Shown piece after piece: positions 16,268 through 24,872 of a stretch of 64,000 bases of DNA. This DNA comes from Verrucomicrobium sp. (GTDB taxonomy: Bacteria > Verrucomicrobiota > Verrucomicrobiia > Methylacidiphilales > UBA1321). The stretch spans positions 124,001-188,000 of the forward strand of contig JAFIGT010000003.1 of the NCBI GenBank assembly GCA_017849585.1, given 5' to 3'. Made by a program: the position numbers and the translations under genes. Below the pieces are notes generated by a model, which saw only the letters and a program-made list of their open reading frames with translations, was not told where the DNA came from and ran no database searches. Position 1 is the stretch's first letter. Each line of letters opens with the position of its first letter.

Positions 16268-16342
16268 GGGTCGTTAGCTCAATGGTAGAGCAGGCGCCTT
16301 TTAAGCACTTGGTTGTAGGTTCGAGTCCTACACGACCCACCA
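16268..16342 (+). tRNA. tRNA-Lys (TTT)
   Basis: The sequence folds with acceptor GGGTCGT/ACGACCC, D-arm GCTC/GAGC, anticodon loop CTTTTAA (anticodon TTT), T-arm GTAGG/CCTAC with TTCGAGT, and an encoded CCA. The anticodon stem GGCGC/GCACT has one G-T and one C-A pair, which is unusual but leaves a usable helix. Confidence 0.93.
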
Positions 16343-16700
16343 GCGCGAGGCTGGACCCGGTATGGGGGCCAAAAGAGCGAATCCATTTCCCGGCTATCTT
16401 CTTGCGGGTGATTTGTGTCTGGATGCCGGACGTAAAAAGGGCGTGATGGCCGGTGCCGGAAGAAAAAATCACGTCGGCTCCGAACCGCTCCCAACAGCTC
16501 CATTTTCTGGATTTCCCCGGGACGATCGGAAAACGCCGACGCCGCGTGGCGCACGATTCGTTCGCAGTGCGGCCCTGATCCAGTGCGAGAGAAGGGAAGT
16601 CCATGCCTGCTATTGAAGCAGGATTTTCGCGGAAACGTTAGGCTTAGGTGAGCTACGTTGGCTAGGTGCGCGATATTTTTTGCGGGAATCGGCACCCGAA
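16343..16700. other. 358-bp stretch without a convincing gene
   Basis: Between tRNA-Lys and the convergent end of the large secreted protein gene, every open frame is short and lacks recognisable protein character or a ribosome-binding site. No strong hairpin or repeat was found. It may hold the tRNA transcription end. Confidence 0.5.
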
Positions 16701-19700
16701 TCACGGTCCGGTGACTTTGAGGCGCATGAAACGCTTGGGGGAGGCGGAGACGGGCTGGGTGTCTTTGACGGTGATGACCTGGAGTGTGGCGGAGAGGGAG
16801 TGGGTGGTGACGCTGACCTGATTGGTGGTCGCGAGCGGATCGAGCGCGGTCCAAGTGGTGGTGGGGTCGCTGGTGACTTCGATTCGATAGGTGAGGTCGG
16901 TGGCGGCGGTGTTGCGGGTGAAGGTATAGGTGAGGGTGGGTTGCAGGTCGATGGTCTGGCGCTGGCTTTGTGGGAGGCGGGTGCGGTCGTAAGCGATGAG
17001 CGGGTTCAGCCCGAGGGCGTACTTCATGAGGTTGGGGATGCCGTCGCCAGCGGGGTTGGCGAGGGGAGCGGCGTTGCCGGTGGCGCTTTCGGATCCGAAG
17101 TAGGTGTAGCGCCAGCCGTTGGCGGTGGGGGCGATGTACGGGGTGACGAAGACTTCGGCGCTGTAGGCCGTGGCGGCGAAGGCGGGGTTGGTGGCTTTGA
17201 CGCGGTAGTAATAGGCCTGGCCTGCGGTCAGGTTGGAATCGGTGTAGGACGTGGCGGCGGTGGTGGCGATTTGGGTAAAGCCGCTGCCGGAGGTGGTGGA
17301 GCGTTCGAGGGTGTAACTGGTCGCCCCGCTGGAGGCGGTCCAGTTCAATATGATCTGGCCGGATTGTGCGGCTCCGCTCGAGGTGGCGGTGAGTCCGGTC
17401 ACGACGGCGGGGACGGTGTAGAGCGTGACGTTGTCGAAGCGGGCGTAGCCGAGCGAGCCGATGTTGCCGGTGACATTATCGGTGGCTGCGCCGAGGCCGA
17501 CGTAGAGCGTCGCGGGCATGGTGGCGAGTGTGGCCAGGGCCGGTTCCGTGCTGGTGGAAACCCATGTGACGCCATCGGTGGATCTTTCGTCTGTGAAGTT
17601 CGAACCCGAGCGTGTCATGCGCAACCAGACGGGAGCGCCTGCGATGCCGGTGCTGGTGTAGTTGACCGTCGCCCCGGCATTCGCCGCGCGCGAGAAGCGT
17701 CGACTCGCGCCGGAGGTGGACATCCAGATGGAATCCATGATGGGTGATCCGGCGAGCGCGCTGCGGGCCATGAGTCCGGCCCGGACGGTATTGCCCGTGG
17801 CGGAGAAGTTGGAAAGCCGGGCGGTGAATTGGAAGTCGCCAGTGACGATCTGGTAGGTGAAGCGCAGGCAATCGGCCGAAGTGCCAGCTGTGTCGACGCA
17901 ATACGCGCCGTTGCGAGTGGCGATGCCAAAGAGGCCATTGGCGTAGTCGCTGTAGCCGGTGTCGGTGCTGATGATCGCGCCAATGGTCGTGGTAGCCCAC
18001 GGATTGGGGAGGGTGAGGGCGGCCGGATCGTTGACGAAAACGTAGGTGGTGGCCGGGGTGCTGAGGGCGAGTCCGTTGGTGGGCGAGCTGTACGAGACTT
18101 TGAATATCTTGGTTGGTTGCGTGCCGGAAAGATTGGCGATGGCGATGCTGGGCGATTTGTTGGCGGTGTCGTTATGTGCCCACGTGAGGGTGCCGGAGGC
18201 GGCGGTGTAGTCCGTGCCTGCTGTGGCGATGACATTGGCGGTGGCGTAGTTGACGCTCACGCTGCCCGCGGTGCCGTTGAAGCGTGTCACGGGCGGGCTG
18301 ATGATTCCGGCGGATTTGGTCACGGTGTAGGAATAGTTGACGTTGTAGACGAGGCCGGGGCGGTTGTAATCCGCCGCGATGTTGGAGTAATCGGAATTGG
18401 TGCTGCCTGCGGCCCGAACGCGATAGTGAACGACCGCGCCAACCGTGGCTCCTGTGTCCGTGGTGGTGACAGTGTCCGCAGGCAGCGAAGCGATTTGACT
18501 CCATGCTCCGGTGGCGGGATTGCGGCGCTCGACGAGATATCCGGTTTCGGTCGTCGCATTATCGTCCCACGTGAGCATGCAGGTGCCGCCCGCCGTGCGG
18601 GAAACGGCAAGGCGAGTGGGAGCAAGCGGAGCGGGGGCAGCGGCGAGATGGGTGAGGGTGACGGCTTCGCCAACACTTTGATTCGCGTAGGTTCCGGAGG
18701 CGGAAACTTCCATGCGCACGGCCTTGACGAGGTAGGTGTACGCGGTACCCGAGAGGAGCGCGGAATCGGTGTCGGTGTAGGTCAGGGTGCTGGGGCTCAA
18801 GCACGAGCCGGTGGGATTCGTGTCGCTGGTGGTGGTGCCGGTGATCCGGGTGAATGGTCCGGTCGGCGCAGTGGCGCGGTAGACATGGTATCCGCTCAGT
18901 GTACTGTCGGGCGAGGCGAACCAGTTCAGGGTGATGCCTCCAGCGGCGGAAGTGGCGGTGACCTTTTGAGGTGGCGTGAGGCTGTGGAGTCTCAGCGTGG
19001 GATCGCCCATGAGATTGCAGGTGATGCTGCGGTTATAGTTGTTCGAATACCATCCTCCCGAAGAGGGGCTTTCGGCGTTATTTTGGGAATAGCGAATGCT
19101 GTAGCCGATGACTTCGCCGAGGGCCATGTGATAGAGATGCACATAGCCGCGTCCCGACCAGGCGGAGGTGAGCCCGAGTGAATTGGCCGTGCCTGCCAGC
19201 GGACAACGCAGAAAGTCATCGGTTCCATCGAAGTCGCCAAACCAACTGCCGAACAGCAGGGTGAACACGGCTTTGGAATTTTTCTTGTTGAAGTCGATCG
19301 TGGAATAACCCACTCCGGAGCACGACGTGAAGGAGCCGCCGCCGCAACCATACGCGAACAGCATCGGGGTGGTGTGGAGCGTGCCGAACCAGTCGAGGGA
19401 ATCCATCTGACCCGCGTTGACGCCAAAGAATCCGAACCCGGCGCGCCAACCGGAAGAGGAGAAAGCTTCGCTGCCAAAATAACCGAAGTTGTCATCGACT
19501 AATCCGCGCCGTGGCACGGTGGAGTAAGGCGCCAGGTTGCGCCGGAAATTGTGATTGCGCACCAGGTATTGCCGGAGCAATTCCACTTCCGTCAGGCCGG
19601 TCGGTTCATTGCCCATGTTGACGAGATCGATGCGGCCGCACTGAAGTTCCACATCGGACGGCAGGTAGCTCTGGTCGAACTTGCCGTCGCCCGCGGTGTT

Positions 19701-20531
19701 GGCATTGCGTTTATCGCTGAGGCCGGAGTAGTTCGTGACACTCGCACTGGTATCGGTCCACGCTCCATTGATGTCGGCGTAATAGGTATCTGTGCCCCAC
19801 GCGCCGATATGCTCGGGATGTCCATCCGGCGCGGTGTAACCGGAGTAGGGGACCGGCACATGTCCGAGGATGAGAAGTGCCCACCTGTTGCTGGCACCGC
19901 CGTTGTTATTATAGTCGGATTGAATGAGACTGCGCACGGCCTGGACCTCCGCAAGCCGGGGCGCGTAGTCGGTCGAATTGGTGGAAGTCGCGGGGATGGA
20001 CTGCCGGGCCACGTCGTGGCGGAAGATCTTCCAACCGTCCGCAATCAGGTTGTCTTGTAACTGGGAGATCTCCGGTGACAGCGAGGTGGTCATCGTGCTG
20101 TCGATCAGCAAAATCACGTTCCCCCGTTTTTCCACGAGCGGGATATTATAGCCCGCGACGATGGCCCCGTAGGCCGTGCCGACCAGACTCGACGAGCATT
20201 TGAGGGAGTACTCATAGACCACGCCGGGCGAGGCCGTCGCATCGGCGTAGGAGGTCGCCGTATTCGCCACCGAGTTGGCGGTTCCCCAACTGGTGGAGCC
20301 CTTTACCCGGCGATAGATGCTGATCGTGCTTGTCGCGTTGGTGAGCTTGGGCCAGTTCAGGGTGATGTAAGGCTCCGTGGGGCTAGTCGTGGCGGTGACA
20401 CGAATCACGGCGTCCAAGGACGACTGGGCCTGACCTTCCGATGAAAGAATGATTAATATAAAGATAGCAAATAAAGTGTTAACGATTTGCGAGTGAGAGT
20501 GGGCGATGAGAGAGAAGAAGGGGTAGCGCAT
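16701..20531 (-). CDS. Large secreted multidomain protein with gingipain (C25)-like core
   Basis: The 1276-residue protein has a signal peptide (hydrophobic core about 18-30), then an FN3-like domain (about 40-130). Next comes a region (about 137-516) that follows the order of peptidase C25: LILGHVPVPYSG at 220-231, DTYYADINGAW at 248-258, CGRIDLV at 298-304, LVDDNFG at 344-350, FAYGCGGGSF at 392-401, and GDPTLRLH at 509-516. FN3 domains, a Calx-beta-like domain (about 725-840), a DUF1349/lectin-like domain (about 845-1055) and a last FN3 follow. The C-terminal module contains FGSESATGNAAP and GDGIPNLMKYALGLNP. The GHG of active C25 enzymes is not seen, so activity is doubtful. It is a single gene, with a divergent AT-rich promoter region. 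Confidence 0.75.
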   Translation of the reverse strand: MRYPFFSLIAHSHSQIVNTLFAIFILIILSSEGQAQSSLDAVIRVTATTSPTEPYITLNWPKLTNATSTISIYRRVKGSTSWGTANSVANTATSYADATASPGVVYEYSLKCSSSLVGTAYGAIVAGYNIPLVEKRGNVILLIDSTMTTSLSPEISQLQDNLIADGWKIFRHDVARQSIPATSTNSTDYAPRLAEVQAVRSLIQSDYNNNGGASNRWALLILGHVPVPYSGYTAPDGHPEHIGAWGTDTYYADINGAWTDTSASVTNYSGLSDKRNANTAGDGKFDQSYLPSDVELQCGRIDLVNMGNEPTGLTEVELLRQYLVRNHNFRRNLAPYSTVPRRGLVDDNFGYFGSEAFSSSGWRAGFGFFGVNAGQMDSLDWFGTLHTTPMLFAYGCGGGSFTSCSGVGYSTIDFNKKNSKAVFTLLFGSWFGDFDGTDDFLRCPLAGTANSLGLTSAWSGRGYVHLYHMALGEVIGYSIRYSQNNAESPSSGGWYSNNYNRSITCNLMGDPTLRLHSLTPPQKVTATSAAGGITLNWFASPDSTLSGYHVYRATAPTGPFTRITGTTTSDTNPTGSCLSPSTLTYTDTDSALLSGTAYTYLVKAVRMEVSASGTYANQSVGEAVTLTHLAAAPAPLAPTRLAVSRTAGGTCMLTWDDNATTETGYLVERRNPATGAWSQIASLPADTVTTTDTGATVGAVVHYRVRAAGSTNSDYSNIAADYNRPGLVYNVNYSYTVTKSAGIISPPVTRFNGTAGSVSVNYATANVIATAGTDYTAASGTLTWAHNDTANKSPSIAIANLSGTQPTKIFKVSYSSPTNGLALSTPATTYVFVNDPAALTLPNPWATTTIGAIISTDTGYSDYANGLFGIATRNGAYCVDTAGTSADCLRFTYQIVTGDFQFTARLSNFSATGNTVRAGLMARSALAGSPIMDSIWMSTSGASRRFSRAANAGATVNYTSTGIAGAPVWLRMTRSGSNFTDERSTDGVTWVSTSTEPALATLATMPATLYVGLGAATDNVTGNIGSLGYARFDNVTLYTVPAVVTGLTATSSGAAQSGQIILNWTASSGATSYTLERSTTSGSGFTQIATTAATSYTDSNLTAGQAYYYRVKATNPAFAATAYSAEVFVTPYIAPTANGWRYTYFGSESATGNAAPLANPAGDGIPNLMKYALGLNPLIAYDRTRLPQSQRQTIDLQPTLTYTFTRNTAATDLTYRIEVTSDPTTTWTALDPLATTNQVSVTTHSLSATLQVITVKDTQPVSASPKRFMRLKVTGP

Positions 20532-20679
20532 GGGCAGAGCGTGGACGCGGGCTCAGCTTAGCCTTAACACGAATCCAGATGCAATAAAAATAAGTAATAT
20601 AAATAAATGAGTAATTATTAAGATTCGGTCATGACAAGCCCTGTTAGGTGGAATAGGATGTCGCTGAATGCGAAAGTAG

Positions 20680-21375
20680 ATGGTCTGGCAGGAGAAACTT
20701 TACATTACGGCACGCAACTGGCTATGGTTTCAATCGATGCATCTGCTTCGTGCCACCTTCGACCGGGATCGGGCGTATGAAAAGATCAACGAATTGCTAG
20801 CTTTGGAGGATCATCCCGAGCGTCTTGCGGAAAAGTTAAGCCTTCCCCGCGATGTGGAGAAAATCAAGGCCGGGATTGCGATCACCTCCTATGCACGATT
20901 ATTAAAGGAAGTGGAGAAGTTGCGGGAGTTTGTCGCGCTCGAAAAAGAGATCGAAGATGTGCAGTCCGGTAAGTGGACGTTTTCCTTCATGGGGAAAGGT
21001 TTTGCCGAAAAGAAAATTGCCACGCTGATGGACAAGCGCCGCAAGTTCGGTTCACTCATTGAGACGCCACGTTGGTTTTTCCGTCAGGAACGTGTCTGGC
21101 TATTGAGCGTGCTGCGCGATTACGCGCTCGATTCGTCCAATCAGGGGGATGCCGAGTGGGTGGAAAACCCGCTGGATTCCCTGACCCTGCCGGTGTCGCA
21201 CATGCTGGAAACGGGCGATCTCGATGCGGCGAAAGTGATGGCGGCGGAACTCGGCAAGCCGTTCAAGGATGTGGACCCTGCGTTTGTCATGACGCGACTG
21301 GAAGGTCATCGCACGCTCTACTTCGATGTGGATAAACGCCACGCCTATTATTATGTCGCGTTGAAGGGGTATTGA
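20680..21375 (+). CDS. Conserved-looking hypothetical protein, helical
   Basis: A 231-residue soluble protein, rich in charged helices (for example YEKINELLALEDHPERLAEKL and EKEIEDVQSGKWTF), has no signal peptide or membrane helix. The C-terminal part contains SHMLETGDLDAAKVMAAELG and GHRTLYFDVDKRHAYYY. I do not recognise a family. Coding character is good and it ends at a strong bidirectional terminator. Its start (ATG 20680) has no clear Shine-Dalgarno sequence; an in-frame ATG at 20740 is an alternative. It diverges from the large secreted protein gene. Confidence 0.6.
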   Translation: MVWQEKLYITARNWLWFQSMHLLRATFDRDRAYEKINELLALEDHPERLAEKLSLPRDVEKIKAGIAITSYARLLKEVEKLREFVALEKEIEDVQSGKWTFSFMGKGFAEKKIATLMDKRRKFGSLIETPRWFFRQERVWLLSVLRDYALDSSNQGDAEWVENPLDSLTLPVSHMLETGDLDAAKVMAAELGKPFKDVDPAFVMTRLEGHRTLYFDVDKRHAYYYVALKGY

Positions 21376-21404
21376 GCAGAAGACGCGTCGCGAATTCTAC
21401 TCAC

Positions 21405-21436
21405 AAAAAAGCCACGAGAGGTCTCGTGGCTTTTTT
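21405..21436. terminator. Bidirectional terminator
   Basis: A perfect 15-bp inverted repeat (six A, GCCACGAGA, then its complement ending in six T) with a 2-base apex lies between convergent genes ending at 21375 and 21464. T-runs occur in both directions. Confidence 0.92.
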
Positions 21437-21463
21437 ATTGGCGTCACCGACGACGCGCGGCGT

Positions 21464-21880
21464 CTACTCGCCGACGTTGCGCAGGCGGGTGGCGAGGGTG
21501 GTCGCGAGGGCGAAGAGCAATTGATTGCCCGCGCCGGGATTGTCATTGATGAAACTGAGCAATTCGTCGCGGTTGATGCGCCAGAGCTGGCTGAAGATAG
21601 TGGGCGTTACCGTGGCCGAGGCGGTGCCGGGATCGAAGAGGCAGACTTCGCCGAGGGCTTCGCCTTCGGTAACGGTGGCAATGGCTTGTCCGTCGCGGGA
21701 GACTTCGAGGCTGCCGGAGACGACGACGTAGAGATTGTCCTGGGTATCGCCTTGGCTGATGAGCGGAGTGCCGGGATGGGCGGGGATGAATTCCCCGTAG
21801 GAGCTGAGCAGGTCGCGGTCGTCAGGCTTGAGATTGGTCACCCAGCTCACGGCCGGGAGTTGAGGCATGGCGTCAGACAT
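21464..21880 (-). CDS. Cyclic nucleotide-binding-domain protein without DNA-binding domain
   Basis: The 138-residue protein is a single cNMP-binding beta-barrel: PLISQGDTQDNLYVVVSGSLEV, then EGEALGEVCLFDPGTASATVT. The phosphate-binding cassette is degenerate (GEVCLFDPGTASATVT against FGELALLxxxPRxAxV), so nucleotide binding is uncertain. No helix-turn-helix follows. It is a single gene whose partner is unknown. A second short protein of the same type lies at 61368-61877. Confidence 0.75.
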   Translation of the reverse strand: MSDAMPQLPAVSWVTNLKPDDRDLLSSYGEFIPAHPGTPLISQGDTQDNLYVVVSGSLEVSRDGQAIATVTEGEALGEVCLFDPGTASATVTPTIFSQLWRINRDELLSFINDNPGAGNQLLFALATTLATRLRNVGE

Positions 21881-21984
21881 AGTTTCCTTTTAGGTTGAAT
21901 GCTTAGGTGGCGTCAATGGCAATTCGGCACTTTTTACCGGTTTCTTGAGGGAAATGTATTATCGAGGCTTTTTTTGCGGTGGCT

Positions 21985-22761
21985 TCAAATCGATTCGGAG
22001 CGTTTGTCGCGCATGAGGGTGACTTTACCCCGGTACTTTTCCTCGCGGGCGATTTTCTTGAGCTGGAGTTCCTTGTTTTCGAGGTGGTCGGGGTAATGGG
22101 TGATCCAGAGACCTTTGACGTCGTGGGCGGCGAGTTCCTTGAAGAGTTCGCGCTCGGGAAAGTGGGTGAGCTCGCAGAGCAGGGCGCGGACGGGTGTCTT
22201 GAGGGCGGGCCGGAGGTCGCGGGGATGTTCGATGTCGGCGGAGTAGACGTAGCGTTGCTTCAGGTAGGTGATGGCGACGCCGTAGCAGTCGAAGCAGGTC
22301 TGGGGGTAGTCGCGTTGGAAGAAGGAGGCGAGGTTGGCGAGGTGCTTGGTGGAGAAGGCGCGGAGTTCAAACGCGCCGAGGGTGAACTTGCTGCCGCTTT
22401 TGATCGGGTGCCACTCGATGCGGAAGCCGAGGAGTTCGGGGAAGAGGATGCACTGGATGAGCCACTCTTGCAGGGTGGGAATGACGGCGGCCGGGGCGTA
22501 AACGTGGAGGGGCGCGCGGCGGGCGCGCAGCCAGAGGGATTGGATGAGCATGCTGAATTGACCGATGTGGTCGCTGTGCATGTGGCTGATCCAGATCGCT
22601 TCGGGAACTTCGGGATTGATCTTCTTCGCGAGGAGGAATCGGGGAACGGTGGCGCCGCAGTCGAGGAGGAGGGAGGTAACGGGCGTTTGGATGAGAATGC
22701 CGGAATGTTCGCGCGTTGCGCTGGTATTGCCGTCGGCTGTCCCAAGGAAAGTCACTCGCAT
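21985..22761 (-). CDS. MBL-fold hydrolase (RNase Z-like)
   Basis: The 258-residue protein begins MRVTFLGTADG, typical of RNase Z/ElaC-like metallo-beta-lactamase-fold enzymes. It carries the zinc motif HMHSDH (HxHxDH) and later single His residues such as LCELTHFPER and LWITHYPDH. It may process tRNA 3' ends or hydrolyse a phosphodiester; the sequence does not decide. ATG 22761 is used, because the 19 residues upstream in frame are not conserved in character. Confidence 0.78.
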   Translation of the reverse strand: MRVTFLGTADGNTSATREHSGILIQTPVTSLLLDCGATVPRFLLAKKINPEVPEAIWISHMHSDHIGQFSMLIQSLWLRARRAPLHVYAPAAVIPTLQEWLIQCILFPELLGFRIEWHPIKSGSKFTLGAFELRAFSTKHLANLASFFQRDYPQTCFDCYGVAITYLKQRYVYSADIEHPRDLRPALKTPVRALLCELTHFPERELFKELAAHDVKGLWITHYPDHLENKELQLKKIAREEKYRGKVTLMRDKRSESI

Positions 22762-22919
22762 TGCCGAAATGGTGGAGAACTTTCCGGCGAGAAGCAACCG
22801 GAAAGCGGCATGCGGCAACAGAAGAAAGTTTCCGTTGCGATAATGATTAATCGATGCGAGAAAGAATGTCGCGGGTGACTTTCTACGTTCGCTTTTGAAT
22901 TTAATGATCCATTTTAGAA

Positions 22920-23111
22920 ATGAAAAATGAAAAAGTCGCTACTTCAATCGCAGCTTTATTGGTATGTTTGTGGAGTTCGACATTATATAGGAAGTTGATG
23001 GGATATATAACTGCCGATTTTTCGATAAAAATTCTTTTATTTGTGACGGTATTAAGCATCCCCTATTTTCTTATTTCATACATCAATTATAAATTCGGAA
23101 ATAAGAAGTAA
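22920..23111 (+). CDS. Small AT-rich membrane protein candidate
   Basis: This 63-residue reading frame begins MKNEKVATS and encodes two hydrophobic helices (about 7-24 and 36-54) with a basic C-terminal end (YKFGNKK). It lies in a noticeably AT-rich patch, unlike its surroundings, which suggests recent acquisition or a relic. There is no clear ribosome-binding site and no family that I recognise. It may not be a gene. Confidence 0.35.
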   Translation: MKNEKVATSIAALLVCLWSSTLYRKLMGYITADFSIKILLFVTVLSIPYFLISYINYKFGNKK

Positions 23112-23238
23112 AGGATCACGACGGCAGCCAGCTGCCTTGTAGCATGGCGGGCGCAAGTTCCCGTACTCCACATTATCCTCGGTGGGGTTCGCTCTTGACG
23201 TTGCCGCTACCGGACTTTTTCAGCCAGCCTGAGCTGGA

Positions 23239-23811
23239 TTAGATATGGCTGAGGATATCGCGCACGACGTGGTGCGGGGGCTGGCTGGATTCGATGTGGA
23301 CGATCAATTCCGGGCCATAGAAATCGAGCACGGGCTTGGTTTCGTTTTCGTAGGTAACCTGACGTTGGCGAATGGTCTCGTCGTTGGCGTCGTCGATGCG
23401 GTTTTCCTTGAGCGCGCGGCGTTTGATGCGGTCGTAGAGCTGCTGCTTGTCGGAGCAGGTGAGGTGGATCACCTTGAGGATGTCGAGCCGGTCGGAGAGC
23501 ATGCGCGCCTGATTGCGGTTGCGGGGGATGCCGTCGAGGACGAGGAGATCTTTTTCGGGTTTGAAGCGGCCGGTGGTGACCATCTTTTCGATCTGCTGCG
23601 ACCAGAGGTCAATGGTGATGTCGTCCGGGACGAGCGCGCCTTTGCTGGAGTATTCGAGGAAAGCCATGCCGATGGGGCTGGTGAGGTCGAGCGAGCGGAA
23701 GACGTCGCCACAGGCGAAGTGTTGAAAGCCGGGGATGCTGCCGAGGATTTTGCCCTGGGTACCCTTGCCGGAACCGGGAGCGCCGAAGAGAAGGATGGCT
23801 TTGTATTTCAT
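23239..23811 (-). CDS. Adenylate kinase-family nucleoside monophosphate kinase
   Basis: The 190-residue protein has the P-loop GAPGSGKGT at about 10-18, the NMP-binding segment FACGDVFRSL, the LDGIPRNRNQ block (LDGFPR in classic Adk), and an Arg-rich lid RALKENRIDDANDETIRQR. The lid is the short type without Cys zinc ligands. It phosphorylates a nucleoside monophosphate, most likely AMP. The substitution in LDGFPR and the absence of a secY neighbour leave open whether it is the main adenylate kinase or a paralogue. Confidence 0.82.
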   Translation of the reverse strand: MKYKAILLFGAPGSGKGTQGKILGSIPGFQHFACGDVFRSLDLTSPIGMAFLEYSSKGALVPDDITIDLWSQQIEKMVTTGRFKPEKDLLVLDGIPRNRNQARMLSDRLDILKVIHLTCSDKQQLYDRIKRRALKENRIDDANDETIRQRQVTYENETKPVLDFYGPELIVHIESSQPPHHVVRDILSHI

Positions 23812-23870
23812 GATCGCGGGGTTCGGTAACTATGCGGGAGCCAACGGGATTTGCAAGCCGGATTGGCCTG

Positions 23871-24036
23871 AGCCGTATCTATTCAAAACCTCACGTCCGA
23901 TCTTGAGTTTGTGAAAGGCAAAAGCATCGTTGCGCGTCGGTCACTTATTGGTGTCTCAATAAACTCCCTCCTTGCGCCTCGCCTTTGCCTCTCAGAATTC
24001 TCAATCTCGTACATGATGTTTTGAATAGATACGGCT
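23871..24036. repeat. 166-bp element with perfect 19-bp terminal inverted repeats
   Basis: AGCCGTATCTATTCAAAAC at 23871-23889 recurs as its exact reverse complement at 24018-24036. The interior (about 128 bp) has no gene; weaker internal complementarity includes AAAGGCAAA against TTTGCCTTT. No clear target-site duplication flanks it. It ends 66 bp before the exbB start. It could be a miniature inverted-repeat element or a large regulatory hairpin. Confidence 0.7.
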
Positions 24037-24102
24037 GTGACACTGCCTTGCACTCCGGGCAATGATCCGATAGCGTTGCTGCATCTCATTCCAAACCAAT
24101 CT

Positions 24103-24852
24103 ATGAAACGTTCTTTCCTTGGGTCCACGCTGGTGTTTTCACTGATGACTTCCGCCGTTATGGCGCAGACGGCTCCCGCGAGCGCGGCCCCGGCGTCGGC
24201 GCATGGTCCGTTGACGTTGTGGGAGCTGATCATGTCGGCGGGTTGGGTGATGATCCCGCTGCTGTTCATTTCCGTGCTGGTGCTGTCGCTGGTGTTCTTT
24301 TATGTGCTGACTTTGAAGGACAGCGCGATTGTGGACGAAGAGATTGTGCATCGTATCGAGCCGTTTTTCGAAAACGATGATCTCGAAGGCATGGCGCGTT
24401 TTCTGGCGGATCGACCGCAGGCGACGGCGCGGGTGCTGGAGCACACGCTAAAGTTCATCCGCCGCAATCCTGACGCGGATGCGGAATCGATCAAGGCCGT
24501 GGCAGAATCCGAAGGCACGCGCATCGCGACGCAGCTTAATCAACGCGTGCTCTATGTCATGGATTGCGGCGTGCTCGCGCCGATGCTCGGTTTGTTCGGC
24601 ACGGTGGTAGGCATCCTGCGCTCGTTCGGTTCGATCGCGCAGGAGGCGAGTCCGATGCGCACGATGTTGCTGGCCGGTGGCGTTTCGCAGGCACTCGTGG
24701 CGACGGCGGTGGGCCTCGTGGTCGGTATCACGGCGATGGGTTGCTACGCGTATTTCCGCGGTCGGGTGCAACATCTCATTTCGCTGCTCGAAGGATCGAC
24801 CACGCCGCTGGTGCAGCAGTTGATTTTGCTGCGCAAACGCCGCGATAAATAA
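24103..24852 (+). CDS. exbB: MotA/TolQ/ExbB proton-channel protein
   Basis: The 249-residue inner-membrane protein has a signal-like first segment (MKRSFLGSTLVFSLMTSAVMAQ), then a helix at about 45-70 and two closely spaced helices in the second half. The family segment MDCGVLAPMLGLFGTVVGILRSF precedes the last helix pair. With ExbD it converts the proton gradient into force for an envelope-spanning partner. ATG 24103 is preferred over the upstream in-frame position at 24037. It heads a four-gene operon: exbD is 20 bp downstream, followed by a TPR protein and an OmpA-domain protein. Confidence 0.9.
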   Translation: MKRSFLGSTLVFSLMTSAVMAQTAPASAAPASAHGPLTLWELIMSAGWVMIPLLFISVLVLSLVFFYVLTLKDSAIVDEEIVHRIEPFFENDDLEGMARFLADRPQATARVLEHTLKFIRRNPDADAESIKAVAESEGTRIATQLNQRVLYVMDCGVLAPMLGLFGTVVGILRSFGSIAQEASPMRTMLLAGGVSQALVATAVGLVVGITAMGCYAYFRGRVQHLISLLEGSTTPLVQQLILLRKRRDK

Positions 24853-24872
24853 TTAACCAACCACACCGGCCC

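Noticed and set aside
16155-16604. Minus-strand reading frame containing VGLEPTTKCLKGACSTIELTTR-like sequence (fewer than 20 shown in databases as a recurrent false protein)
   Set aside because: It is the antisense translation of tRNA-Lys at 16268-16342, a well-known source of false protein annotations.
17829-19181. Long plus-strand frame of 450 codons
   Set aside because: It is antisense to the large secreted protein gene, and its Gly/Val/Asp-rich composition reflects the GC-rich complement.
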